Shown here piece after piece: positions 12,201 to 27,200 of a DNA stretch of 64,000 nt. This DNA is from Echinometra lucunter (lineage: Eukaryota; Echinodermata; Echinoidea; Camarodonta; Echinometridae). The translations under genes were made by a program, and so were the position numbers. Position 1 is the first letter of the stretch. The number at the start of each line of letters is the position of its first letter. The stretch covers positions 38,133,114 through 38,197,113 of the forward strand of contig CM057151.1 in assembly GCA_029962745.1 (NCBI GenBank). The letters run 5' to 3'. The notes under the pieces were generated by a model, which did not search any database, was not told the DNA's origin, and saw only the letters and a list, made by a program, of their open reading frames with translations.

Positions 12201-15200
12201 CACCAGAGCAAGAGACAGGTTCACATCTCCTCATGTTCTCTCTCTCGGCAACAAGCTCAAACTCTATGTTGGATCCCGAATTCTTATCCAGCTCTACACA
12301 GATGTAGTTGATTTCCCTGCAAGTGACATCTTCCATGCTATAGTCAATCGCCACCTCTCCAAAGTCAAGCATACCTCCTGGAGTCAGGTCGATGCTGCTC
12401 TGCGCACCACTCAATACCTCTCCTTCCACCTGGTTAATGCGTTGCCCACTTCCATCTGGGTTTGTGCTGCCCCACGCTGTCACTGACCACAAACTTAAAC
12501 CTTTGATGCCATTGGAGTTGGGCGCACTGTTGGCAGTCATCGAAAGCACAATTTCATTACTGGGAGTGCCTTCTATCAAAGAACCGCTCACAAAGGCAGT
12601 GTCAATATTTGTCAATTCCACCTCTGAAAGAAAAAAAGTACACATTAATGCTGTATGTATCGTTCATCACTACATTATCATAATTCCATCTACTAATGAA
12701 ATTCTTTAAAAAAACACAGAAGGGCATTCACTTATATTTTCTCTTCATTCTCTGTCCTAATGCTGTTTAATGGAGAATAATTTTCAAACTTTTATGATTC
12801 CGATTCAAGTGTCAACTAGTGTCTTTTTTTTTTTTTTACACAATATCCAAATTCAAATGTGAATAACCAATGACTCCATGTATAGACAAAATTAAAATTT
12901 GGGGTACGCAAAGTCTAGGTACTTACCTCTTGGGCAAGGCACTTTCTTGCAGCTGACTATAGAGTCCCCTCCATTTGTTGTAAGCAGCTTGAAAGGTGGC
13001 TTGGGGTTGGCTCCTCGACCAAAAGTAAGGCAGAGATAGCCTTCATGCAGACATCCGATTCTGCTAAGATCTTTCTCACTTCTAACATTATTAAAAGTTA
13101 AAGTATCATCACCAACAAGAAGGTTTCGGCTGGCTGCCCTGTTGCCTAGGATGTTACCTTCCAGATAGCCAATAATCTCTCCCTGTGCATTTTCCATGGT
13201 GTTGCCATAAAGTGTCAATGCCCAAAGGTTCTTACCGGTGACATCAGCTGACACAGAACTAAAGTCAACTTCTGCATCCAGCAAGATGGGGATGTTATCA
13301 CCAAGGGTGATGCCTTCAGGTGCTTGGTAGTTCCATCTCAGATCTGAAGCAATAACTCCTTCACATGGTACAGGAACACAGGATATCCAAGTATCCCCAC
13401 TGACAGCTGTCAGCGTGAATGTCACTGATGTTCGATCATTCTTTGAAAATTCTACACACATGTATTTGATTCTAGCACATTCAAAAGAACTCATGTCATA
13501 GTTTAAGTCAATATTCCCAAAATCCAAGCGTTCATTTGGCACATAAGGCCTGTTTCTTTGACGCGTATCCAGGATTTGGTCAATTTGTCCAAAACGAGGC
13601 CCTAAACCATCGGGCTCACTACTTCCAAATAATGAAACAGTCCACAAGTCTCTGCCTTGGACACCTGGACCAGTCAGGCTTCCTTCCAGAGAAAATGTGA
13701 GTGGATTCTCTGGTCTTGCATCAAGAATTCTACCATCCTCCAGAGACAAATGCAATTCAGTCAGCATGACATCTGTAAAGAAATAAAGAACAAAGGTACA
13801 TTGTAACTGTGTTATGAGCTATTTAGGACAAGAGATATGATTTTTATAAACTTTGTATAAGCTTGTAATTTTATACTGTTACATGAGGAAAATGCAGGAC
13901 ACTCCAACACTGTCATCTACAATTTGAAAGTACCATAGTTATGTAAAAATACAAGCCATTTAGAAAGTAATTCAATCAAACGTCAGGGTTTCCTTACCAT
14001 TTTCACATTGGAGCAGCTTACAGTTGACAACTGTGCTTGTCCCATCCTCTGTGGCAAATTCAAAAGGAGGTCGTGGCCGGTCAGTTTGTCCAAACTCTAA
14101 ACACAGGTACGGGAAAGCACCACATCCAATAGAACTCATATCAAATGTGGTCCTGATGTCGTTGATGTTGAGGCGATGTAACCCATCTGCTGTCCTGGGG
14201 TCAAGGGGTGTAGATGCTTTGTCTGCTCGTAGAATCTGTCTCTTCTCTCCAATTCTTTGCCCTCTACCATTGAGATTTCGACTTCCAAATATTCCTATTT
14301 GCCAAAGATTTGAGCCATCCACAGTAGCCTCATTGTCCACAAATGACACCTCTGTATCAATGTTCAGTTCGCTCTGCTGGCCCAGCACCACACCACTTGG
14401 AACTTCATATTCCCAAGATAATGACCTTGCAGTTGGCACTGAGAAAATAAGATATGAAGAAAGTACATGAATTTCCTTGAAATGAATGTTTGAAACCATT
14501 TGATTGGTGGGACAACTTCCACTATATAAAGGTTATGTACAGTTTTGATAAGCTCTCAAAAAATCTTTGTGTAAAATTTCTTTGCTTTCAGCTGAACAGC
14601 TGGATACTGGGTTGACTAAGATGCTGTGAGAATTCTTTCATTCTCAAATGGAAGATCAAACAAATGAAAGGTATAAGTTTAGATCACTGGGTCAGCAACG
14701 TAAACCTCTTAACAGTACTGACTTACATCACACAGAGCACACTTGCGTGTAAAAACTATAAGGGTTGAGAGTATGCGAGATGCATACTGAGGCAATGTCA
14801 TTGTTGTGCGGGAGCTTAGGACAGAGTGTAGCCACTATTTTGCCTTTCTTTTCAGAATTATACACTAAAACTCACCAGAAATCATGAATTGAATACAGTA
14901 TTACATGGCATTGCACATGTCTCTTTTAACAGAAGGTGGACAATGTGACAGTGAGCCTATACTTACACAATTTCATGTTCATGCTCTTTCTGCTACCAAA
15001 AATGTATATGATCTTCAAGTATTTAGACACCTAGTAATCTGGGTGAATCATAGATCACCTTTTCCCCCTTCAATTATTTTAATATAGTTTCATACCCTTG
15101 CTTAAAATGGAGTACGGTATGTCATACTAATGATCTAAATGATAAGGTTGGTGTAGTATCCTACCTGCACATTGGTATGGTATGCATTTGGTCAGGACAT

Positions 15201-18200
15201 TGGAGTTAGGAACAGGAACCAAACTGAAGACAGTGGTGGGGTTTTGACCTTTGCCCAGAGTCAGACAGACATGCGAGACCTGGCTGCAGTCATAGTTGGT
15301 CATGTCAATATTCATTGACACTCTCCCAAGTTCCATTGGAGTGCCAGGAACAAGCATGGTGTTCTGCTGGTCCGGGGTAAGGATCTGCATGGTCTGCGAG
15401 TATTTCCTGCCTGATCCTCTACTGTTCTGGCTTCCATAAGATGAGAGAGTCCACAGGCCCTCTCCTGCTACACCGACACCAGACCCATTCACTTGGACGT
15501 ACATCTCAATAGGATTGTCTGGTCGACCGGCGACTAGGCTGCCTCTTACAGGGATGGCACTTACTGCCTCAATGTTCACAACTGAAAAGTTAAAGGAATT
15601 CCAGATTAGTGTACGATCAAGCTGTAGCAGATTTACGCACTTCAGATGCTCAATACTCTGTCAAAAAAGAATACTGATTCTCAGACTGCAAGCCAAAATA
15701 GAGGCAAATGAAATGTAATACAATGAAGACAAGTTTTAGCAAGAATTTCCTTTTTACAGAAAGCAGAAGAAGGTTAAAAAAAAATGTTATTTTTCAAAAT
15801 CAATTTTGTGCACAAGTGATTATACGGAAAGTTTCTATCCAGGTAAGGTGCATTTACATATTGAATGCTCACCTGCTCTACAAGGCCAACCCTTACAAGT
15901 GACCTTGGTGTCTCCAGATGGATAGACAGAGAAACTGAAATCTGGACGTGGATTGTTTGCTTTGGTGAACTCTCCACACATGTAGCTATACTCTGTACAA
16001 CCAATAGCGGCAAGATCAAATGCACCCCTAGCATACCGGAAATTGATATCCGCAGCATTTCTCAATGAGTAGGACGCTTCTATCTGATTCAGAGTCTGTC
16101 TAATGTAATTGAACTTTGGTCCAGATCCATCGGCATTGCGGCTCCCGTATATTCCAAGGCGCCACAGATTTTCTCCAGACACATCACCAGCACCTTCCAC
16201 GAAATTCACCTGCGCAGAGATGTTGAGGGGATTTGGTATTCCAGCAATCACATCTGAGGCTTGGACTTCCCATGTGAGCCCTCGCAATTGAACTCCTGTA
16301 ACATCAATATCAGTGATGAATCAGATTATTTTGGGTAAATTGAAAGCACAAAAAGTCATCACAAAGAGCTCTTCAACACTTATGACAAGTTATACTGGGC
16401 TTGTACTCATTTAACACGATCAGACAATAAAGGTCAGTGCAGAGGAGTACTGAATCACAACACACTTCATAAAAGTTATTCATCTTCATCAGCAAGCAGG
16501 TTATGAACTACTTCCTCTTCCAGCAGAGAATAAGAAGATGACAAGGGCTCTGTCTTGATCAGAACAAGTTCCCCGCTACAAACTGACAGCTGATGTTCTC
16601 CACAACAACCTGCACCATGCAGCTGAAGTATCCAGCTCTAGGCAATAACCAACCGTTCTAGTGAGAAAAAGCAACTGGCTCATGGCATGTTTTTGGGACT
16701 ACAGTTATGGTTTATGTTTAACCAAAAGAAAATGCTAAGGCCATCATTACCCAACCCAAAATCCACTTTTTAGTTTGAAGAATACTACTCTCCGCATTGA
16801 GTGTGCATTTAAATGAGGGTTAAGTTTCTCCTGCTGTATGAGAATGTACGGTGATATGATACATATGAATGTACCGTTCTTTGCGCATGGATATGTCCTA
16901 TGATCTTAGATATAGTTCATGAACTCCTTGAAAATGAGGCTGGGTTAAAGTTGGACATGAACTGACTTACTGAACTGTTAACATATTGAAATGAGCTTGA
17001 AATGAATGTGATCACCACAATTCTCAACCATACACCAATTCAAACCATTCTCACATTCTGTAATATGTTTTGAAAATAGACTGCTAATTTAGCTACTCAC
17101 CTGAGCAATCTGTGATGGGTGCACAGTCTGAAAATGTGGCAGCTTGGTTGGGTTTTCCTTTGAATGTGAACTGAGGATCTGGATCATTCCCTTTTCTAAT
17201 GCGGGCACAAACATAATTGATCTCTGAGCAACTGACCCCTCGCATGTCCAGATCATACGGGACATTGCGAAAGAAGAATGGAGCCCCCCGCTCCACCGGC
17301 GACGCTTCCTGATTCTTTGTAAGGGCCTGCTCCGTGAAGGAGATCTGTGGCCCTCCACCATCAGCCCGTAGTGAGCCCCATACATTGAGTTCCCAAAGGC
17401 CAGTGCCAAATACATCTTGTGTCTTTCTGTTTAGTAAGTCTATGTTCACATCGATGGGCACTCTGTTCACCTGGCCCTCCGAAATTGGGGCTGGATTGCT
17501 TAGCATCACATCAACATTTGTGATTGTCACCGCTGCAGAATAAACAGGAGTTTAGTCCAATCAGTCAACATCTATACCACGTTGCTACCATGCCACCCCC
17601 TACCAAACCACCATTACTGGCCCCCTCCCCAAAGTACACCCTGACATATCTTACTACAGAGACTAATCCTCCCCATAGGCCTACTTCATCTAAGTGTTAC
17701 ATAAGAAACATCTCCTGTACTACCCTTTAAAAATACACCAAAATCCACACTATGTGCCCTTTTACTCCCCAAATGTAAGTTTAAGAATTCACTATAAGAC
17801 CTACGGTTATGAAACAGATACACTACTTATGTATTTTCTTTCTTTCTTTCTTTCTTTCTTCTACAGATGCTATAACTTAAAATTATTGCCAATAACTCAC
17901 TATTTGATCATCTCACTTAACTTATCTCCATAGAAACAAAATGCAATTAGCATGCAGACCTAATTAGTTTAATTAAAAGGGAAGAAGTGGGGTGAAGGGA
18001 ATGATGGGTCGGAAAGGATGGGAACAGGAAAAGGGAAGATGGTAGGACAAGGGAGAGAAGGCAGTGAAGGTGAAGAATGAACAATAAACTTCTGGTGGCT
18101 ATACACATGTACCAATTCACCAAGGGATATAAGTTGCTTTGATAGAAATGATGTAAGGAGACAGTGTTCCAGGAAAAAAAGAGAAAGAATACATAAAAAG

Positions 18201-21200
18201 CTTGCACACTCTACAAAAAACCCACTTTATTACTGCCAGCAAAAACTGAAAAATTTGTACCTAAAATTCAGAAGTACTGCAAATGATTGACAAAAGAACA
18301 CCTACAAAATGAGAAATGAAGTGATGTACAAGGGAATATGAAATTCACGAATTTTTACAAAAGCCAGGTGAACGGAAAGGCAAGAGAATTGCTGAAGATT
18401 TAATCTTACAGTCCACAGAAATAGTAGTGCAGTAAAAGGGAAGAAGATGATTCAAAAAAGTATACAGGAGCGATGATGACAGGGGGGTGATGTAGGGAAG
18501 GGTCACCCATATAGAGATTTCTGCTATCCAAAAAGCCAAAATGACATCTGCTACAATGTAGCACCATACTTATATGATAAGGTATGAAGGTCCAAAGAAT
18601 ATTTCACATCAATGCATGATAGTGAATAGGGTTTGATGTTCACTTGAAGGATTTTCTGGCAACCACAGGCTATTCTGCAGGAAGGTGACAGAAGATAAAT
18701 GATACAAATGTCTTCGGAATGGAAGGGTAAGATGGATAACAACATAGAAATGCAGTTCAGGTGATGGTAAAGGTACTGATGAAGGTGTATGAAGACTCCT
18801 GGGGTAACATAAATCTATTCTACAGAAAGGTAGAAACTGGTAGGAGGGTATCTGAAGGTCACAGGAAAGGGAAGGAAAGGTGGTTCTCATTGACATGCTA
18901 GATGGTGGTATAAGGGTTGATGAAAAGTTCATCAGAAAGGTTTCTGGTGACCAAAGACCATTCTGCAGGAGATGATAAAAGGTGAAGCATGAAGGTCCAA
19001 AGAAAGGGAGGAAGAGATGGTTTACATAGGAAGGCAGGATGGTTGAAGAGGTCAAAGGAAGGTCCAGGAGCACAAGGTCCATTCAGAAGGATGGTGATGG
19101 TTTCTGTCTACTGGGGCAGGATCGTGCCTGTCAATCCAAACTCACCAAGAGGACAGCGGGGGCAACACTCTCCAGGAACCATTTTAGGGTTGGGGCATTT
19201 TGGCACCTTACAGGTGTCAATCTGGCATGTGGTGGTGGCATTGCTGCAAGTGCAAGTGGTGCATTCATTTGCCTTCCACTTCATACCATGGGGTTTTAGC
19301 ACTCCGCGATACAGGCAGGGTAGGTTGTCAGCCTGAGCATTGTTGAATACATCCACATTGAGCATGCCTGTGTGGGTTGGTGCCCATGCACAATCCATGC
19401 ATCAAGGGTTTGGTGGGGGAAGGGGAATCATCAAGTAGAAGGGAAGGATATTGAATTAATAAGAGAAGAGATCCATGCAGTATCCATTATACCATGTTAG
19501 ACACAGAATTACTATGAGATAGATAGTAGTTTTATTTCATAATGTTTTTAGAATAGATGGGTGATTAACATGACTGGGTCAAGTTTAAGGGCAGAGAAGG
19601 GAGGGGGGGGGGTTATTACCTCAAGGCTCTTAGAATGGAATATTATATTGTGCAGATGCAGGCACATCTTTGGGAGGTTAAAATTGTTAAGAGTGCATTA
19701 TATTTCTTATTCGTTTCCCTAAAGTATTTCAGAATCTTTCATGAAGTTTAAGAATTCCCATCTTGATACTGATTTTTCCGGAAAATTACTCTTAAATTAT
19801 TTTTTTTTCAAAAACACACACCTGACCGACAGCTAAAAACTTAAGATTTCAATTCTGCATAATGCATATGCTGACACCTGAACTAGGTGTTCAATACCTA
19901 AAATTACTTAATATCAAATAACAAGAAAGAAAATTAATTTCCTTTTGGATTATAAACCTTTACAGTTAGCTACATGTAAGTCTCCCACTGTAAATATCCC
20001 TTGTTAAAAAAATATTAAGAAGTTGCAGGAGATATATTTCAGCATCAGAGAGTTTGCCTGAGGAGTCAAGAAAGTTATGCAGTTAACATAAAGCATTTAC
20101 AATCAGTCTATATATTGGTCAAGGTAGCAATAAATTGGACTGTCTGATGATTAGACAGGTTTGCTGAATTATTTTGAATTATATTTGAGATCTCAAATTT
20201 TTGTTCTCTGGTCTGAATGGTGACTTCATTTAATTATTTTCCATCCGATAATAAATTTCACTCTGAAATAAAATATTTTTGTAAATCAACTTTGGGGTTG
20301 TAACTCTGGTTACATGACAAAGTTCCAATTTTAGCTTTCAAAATGAAAACCACAATACTACATCACTGACAAATAATAGACTGTGATTATATAGAGAAAG
20401 ACATTACTGATAAGCATCCAATCTTTTCCACTTATGGAAATCGGAGGATACAATTTTTGCTTATTAAAACCACAACAACCAAATAAAATGACTTGCTGAA
20501 TTAAACTTTTCATTTTAATTTTTTTTATTTTAATTTTTATTATTGAAAAAAAAATACTGACTTGAGAGAAAGAATTGGATGCTTAAGATCACATTTCGTA
20601 GTGCATCATGCAGACAATAATAGTGAAAACATACAAAAGAACACATTTCAATCAGGTACTCACCTCAAAGAAACAAAATGCATGATTCTCAAGGGCGTTC
20701 ATAACCCAGCTGACAAAAAGATTCCAACTCTAAGAAACATTGTCAAAATTTCCATGGTTTCAAAAAATGAGAACACAAGGTAACAAGGGTTTATGTCATT
20801 ATTAATTCTCAGTCTCATCCAAACATTGACTGTGACAGCACACATGAATGACAGTGAACTGGAGTGAAGGAAGAAGGCCTGGCAAGCCTGCATGTGTTAG
20901 ATGTGTTTGAAATCCAACTGGAATGGTGACAGTATGGGAGTGATTGGGTGGAATGGTGGTGAAATACCAAATTATCTCACACCACAAAAGACCCAGCATT
21001 AAGTCTAGAGAAGATTTGAATTGGAGTATTAAGCTATGAAAGAACTTTGATGGATTTCATTAAGAGATGCTCATGGGTGAACAGTTTACACAACATCATT
21101 TGAAACAAATATGAAAACAAATGAAACAAACATAACTCAATTCAAGAAAAAAATTGGAATTAGAAAAGACGTACAAAAATAGAAAGAAAACATATCAACT

Positions 21201-24200
21201 AATAAATTTCAAATGTGTAAGAAGTAAATATAATCTACCTAGTGTGCACACACAAACATACAGTCACATCTGAATGTAAAGCTCATGTATGAAGATGGGA
21301 GAAAACATGTCATATGGATGCATATGAAAAGGAAGAGTTAAAAAGTTTATGCCTCCAGCACCTTCAGTGGGCAGAGGCATAAAATTGTGCCATATTTTAT
21401 CAGGTTCAACAGTATGAAATGATAAAAGCTCGATTCATTTATATCATCCTAAAAACATTTTTAAATTGAAGAATAATGATGCTCAATGCTTAGTCTCATT
21501 GGAGAAAGACACATTTTGAGGCAACAGGTAATATCGAGAACAAATTAAGCCAATATAAATTACAACTACTAAAACAGAATTATCATATATTTTCATTCAA
21601 ACAAGGCAGCTAGTTTGTATAGCCTACTCAATTTGCATGCACTCTCCAAGCAAGTAAAAAACATTCCAGGCATTTTTTCTGTAAGGTTGACATGCAGTTC
21701 ACCACTCACTATTGATAAACTTCATGCTGACAAGTTCGAGACAGGCTATCTAACTCTATTAGTCGTCAAGCGTTCTCATTCCAGTGTTCACAAGGCCATA
21801 ATTAATTGATAAGCTCTCTCACTCTACAACATAACAGTGCATGTACATATCTACCACTTCTACAACTACAAGTCTACAACACAACAAGAAGACAGCTACA
21901 AAACACGCAGGCAACATTCACGGGTTAGAGATCACTACTGAAATAAAGGGTGATTGTCAAGTAATAGGCTGCCCTATTCCTTGATCACGTCGCGTGGGCA
22001 CAAAATATGGTCACAGAAGAGAATTTCCAGGATCCCAAATTCATCCTTCTAAAATCAAATCACTCCAATATAATATATCCTATGCTACGAGAACAGCTTG
22101 GAAATATCTCCCCCCCCCCCCCCCAAGAAGGCATACATGGATATTGGTGGAAAGTTATTTGTTTTAAGTTCAGAATTATTTTGGCTCAACTGTAAGACCT
22201 TGTTGAAATTTCCCAAAATTTTGGAATGACAAAATACACCCTATTTACAACAATCATCAACAAGATTCGTAAAATCTTTTAATGAAATAAAATGCTCCAG
22301 TGTGGTAGGTCTTTTTACAAAAGGTTCAATAATAAACCACCTATTTTCAAACAATTATTCATCAGTTGCTAAAATAACTATTTTCCATTTTTCTATCATT
22401 GGTTTGATTTGCTAATTATGGGGATTGGGTTAACAGCTTTTACAATCCATCTAATGTAGTAGTAGTAGTAGTAGTAGTAGTAATCTGGTCTAATTCATGC
22501 AGACATGACAAACGAGTTAACAAACCTGTGACTTAGTCACTACTTTTAAAGTGCAAACGCAAAAGTTTACGGTGCATGCACTAGATGTTCGAGGTGTGTT
22601 CAGTGTCTAGGTGAAAAGAATTATTGTGCCAAGTCTTGTGAAAAGAAATCATATGTCCTGTGGTTTCAAATTAGTATGTGAGAGAAAAAAAAAAACAAAG
22701 AAATCAACACTACTGGCTCAATTGGCTCATATACTGTAAGCCTGTTTAAAGATGTGATAAAACCATTTCACTGAAGAGGACAATAATACTTTTTTAAGTT
22801 TTCACATTATTTTGAATTTTTCTGGAGATATTAGTTGACAACTTCATTCACATTTTGAAAATAAAAATTGAAAGTTATTTCTATCAATTTTTTTTTGTTT
22901 GTATTTTTGTGTTCTTATGGCAAGGGAAAAAATAATAATCAGGGATTTTATAGGAAATAAACAGAAAGTTGGGGAAAACAGATAAAGGAGAGTAAAAGTG
23001 AAGGAAGGTTTGATACGTTTAGGCATTAGTGGCAACAGCACATGCATACATGACAGAATTTAACAGGCACACAATGCCATAATTAACCTATATTTACTTC
23101 AAATTGAATTGAGCAAAGGTACATTTACCAACTGCATTTAAACACTGGCAAATCTTCCTTTAAAAAAACAATTATTAATTTGAGTTGCAGGAATACAGCA
23201 AAACCACTTTTTCTCGTGTCAAGATGCAACTCTGACAATGCTCAGAATAAAAGTAGACAGGTTTGAACAATTTGTTTCTTGTTTCTTTGTTCGTATTATT
23301 CTTTTAACGGTCTCTATCCTGCATCCCTTTTGCTCAATTTAATTAAAATTCAATGACAGTATTATAGACATATGTACATGTAATACTGTCATTCACACAA
23401 TTAAGGACATTTCATTCTAATGATGATATTCAGGCTCTTGAAATCATGCTCATCAGGCAAAAAGTCATGCAAACAAAGAAAACATTCCACTAAAATGCAA
23501 TATTTATCATGCTTTACACATCTACATGCAAACTACAAGAAGATAGGAAAAAATATGTTCATATCATGCAAAAATGACATTCTTCATCATAATAAAATTC
23601 ATGCAGAAAACAAAATAGAATGAACAATGTGAGGGAAATATCCACTCCAAAAACTCAATGTGGGGACCACTCATGCATGATGTGTATAGCATTGCAAATG
23701 AATGAATTACTACTACTGCTGCAGAGATAACTGCAAACTAACAATATTGACCTGATTTTCAACACTTGGTACCAATGACAAATTCATGCAAAATAACATG
23801 CATGGACTACCTAAAATTCCCAAGCAAAAAAAAAAGGAAATAAACATTGGTTTAAAAAAAGAATAAAGCAAGCTCAGGAGTAAAAGTCATAAGTACTTTG
23901 ACAAAATAATCAGGCACAAAAAAAATTGTAATTCAACTAATTCAGCCTTGGCAAGCAGGATAGGAATATGAAAATACCAAACAAGGGACAACACTTTGAG
24001 GTTGAAATGAAAAAGATAAATGCATCCTCTCGTACAAATAGGTCCAAAATATTCTCCTTAGTACAAAACTTTGATTGGCTTGATTTGAAAAAAAAAAGTA
24101 AACATAAAGAAAAACGGACAAGAATAGACCGCACAAAGGTAGCTGGAAATTACAACTTGTTCCCTTGATAATATAATGTGAGTACTTGTTAATGTATGTA

Positions 24201-27200
24201 CACATAGTGTATGAATAATATTGTATGTTGTTTGTTGAGATAAAAAAAAATCAAATTCCAAAATTTTTTGTAAACATGATGGCATCCAACCTGTGCCCTT
24301 GCTTTTGACAAAAATAAACAAATTTAAGACAAGTCGGTAGCTTCGGGTAGTAGTAGTAGTAATAATGATAATAGAAATTACCATATCTGATATATTCTAG
24401 CCATAATTGACAATAAGTTTATATCAGATCTTTAATAATGTCATTAGAATATGCATGTTGTAATATTGGAGCATATAGTTTTAAAGAACAGACTTTTCAT
24501 ATGCTTTTTCAAACATGATTTTGTATGCTGTCATTTGAGTGTGAGGTCTTGCAAATTTAACCATTATTTCTTATGATTTTTCAACTTTAATTCCGCTTTT
24601 CCTTCATTTTTGAGCTACACTGAGCTGTAATATATTCAAGTTCTCACACTAATAGACACATTAATGAAATAAATGAAGGTTCAAGGTTCAAGACAAAAAC
24701 AAAACAAGCACAGGATAACGCAGTCTTTAAAGTACAATTTCTTTCAAGTATCTTCCTTTTCCATTTTCAGTTCACTAGAGAGAGAACTAGTCACCTATTA
24801 TCACCTGTATTTAGAAGTATGTTCTGAATATCCAACATAACAAACCGACAGCTTACTCTTATTTATTACAAACTATTCTTTCAGAAAAGAAAAGGATTAA
24901 TTAGGCACAGATGATTTCCCAGACCCCTCCCCGCCCTCCTTCAACTCATTTACAGCCATAGGGGTACATCCCACAATCAAAATGGTGCACTAATTTACAT
25001 TCTTCCCCCCCCCCCCCCTCCAAAAAAAAATAATAAAGCCTCCAGCACCAACCTTCGGTGGGCGGAGGCATAAACAAAGAGAAAGTGAAATGAAGTACTT
25101 AAATCATGAAAAGGCAGTTCCCTTCTATTTATGAAAATCTAATAGTTTTCATCTATAGCTTGGAATATACTCTGGAACCGTAGCTGCCAAGAAAAATGTT
25201 TTGGTAGATACTGGTGATGGTGAAGTTGAAGTGTCATAATCAAATGACTTGTCAGTCAGTTATTTTGATGGATAAGCCAGAAGGAAATAGTCTTTTTGAA
25301 TAACTTCAGACTATGAGGCTTTACAACTTCCTTCAGGTGAGGTATGTCCAATATTGAGTTCACAAAATAGGAAATTGTGTGGGGAACATCAAAGCTGTTA
25401 GCAATGAGTTATTACAAAATTCACTTGCTCATGCCAGAAAAATTTCTAGCTTCAGTTGAATTCATAATTTAATGATAAATTTTGAAGATTTTCTAGAGAG
25501 ATATCATTAACATAGCAGTTGGAAAAATACAGGTGATATACTAGTTTTTCTTTTATATAACAAATTTTCACCAAAAGAACAAAAATCAACCAAAAAATAT
25601 AAAAAATCGCACAAAAAGCAATACTTCCACTAGTAAAAGTACTAACATACACCTCTCATCTGCATAAATATAGGTCTTCATTGAGTAAGAGCCTGCAGTT
25701 ATGGTAGTTTGTCTGGTTTCTTATCCTATAGAACTCAATTACTACAACCTGATAAGCCTACATTACTACAGCTCCCATGAAAAGAGCAGACAGGCTAGTT
25801 CCATGACACATGGGCTAATTAAAACCATCTGAAAAACTCAAGTCAGAGGAAGTTGAATTTGACCTACATGCAAAAGTAGTGTATGAGAAATTGGAGGGGG
25901 AGGCCGTCTACAATACTTGACGTCAGACAAGCACTGGGCAGTTTAAAAACTCGAGTTGGAGCATTTTTGTGTCGTTATAGGCTATAGCGTCACTGGGCAA
26001 TCACTTTATTACAGAACTGTCGGATAAATGCCAACAGATATTGCTACTCTATATCTCGCGTTTTCAAGCAAACAAAAGTTAATAATTTCCAAATTGCTGT
26101 TGGGTCTCATACCCCTCTTTCATAAAATAAATGACATAATTTCACTTCTATCTCTATACTTATTACCGAAAATTGTAACTTTAATATTATATTTATCAGT
26201 AAGCCCCTACCCCCATTTCTTCTTTTTCATTCATTAGCTCAAGTTTAAAGATTTGGGACCATGATAGGATTAAGAATCCACTTTAAAGGCATTGGTTAAC
26301 ATTGTTATGATTTTAAAAAACCTCGTTTTGTTACTTGAAAATGAGATAAACATAAGGGTTATAGTGTAAAAATACCAGTCTAAAAGTTTCAAAGTATAAT
26401 ATTCACAGGAAGTATGTTTAAATATAAAAAATGTGAACCAATGTTTGAAAAATATACGAAGGTTGGTTGCACAGAATAGACATAAGGAGTGCGTATGCGC
26501 ATATGACTCACCTTACCGTACTGTGTGTATTGGCGTATCACGCGGCGGGAGGCACATAACGGCATTTTCAAATTCAAGCAAAGCGGTCCTCTTAGTGAGT
26601 GTCTCGTGAGACGAAGGATAATAAAATTGCCGTTTGCGTCTAACTTACACTTTTTCATTCCAAATTATGGTTGATTTCAGGGTTTTTGAGTACAAATACA
26701 AGTACTCATACACATGTTTCATCTTAGTTTGAGAATTTTTTAAATCAGCTGCTCACAAAGTTAGCCAATGCCTTTAAATAAAGATAAAAATAGTTTGCAA
26801 GTTACAAATACCTGGCTTATAATGATAACTCCTCTTAGTAATAGTGGGACATGCAACCTGCTGTAGTTATTATAAGCCAGGTATATTGTAACCACTACCC
26901 TGCTCACAATTTTGGTCATTGTGTGCATAATGCCTACTTCCGTAGTGCACAGAAAGGTACCTGCCCTTTCATTTCCAAAAAGAAAAGGATTTATTCTCTT
27001 ATCTAAATGTTTAATAATAGCTGTATAAGATAATGTTATTTAACTGAAGTGTACCGGTGATAAGGTTTTCTAATTTCACATTTTATCCATGTCATAAAGA
27101 AATGAATTAATGAAACAATTTGAAATTGACCGATTTACTACTATATTAACAAAATAGGCTTTACTGATAATTTGAGAGGACAATCAAATGAATTTCTATA

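Noticed and set aside
18609..19082. 157-codon minus-strand ORF as an extra exon
   Set aside because: No domain, no phase-1 splice borders, and its pattern comes from a tandem DNA repeat.
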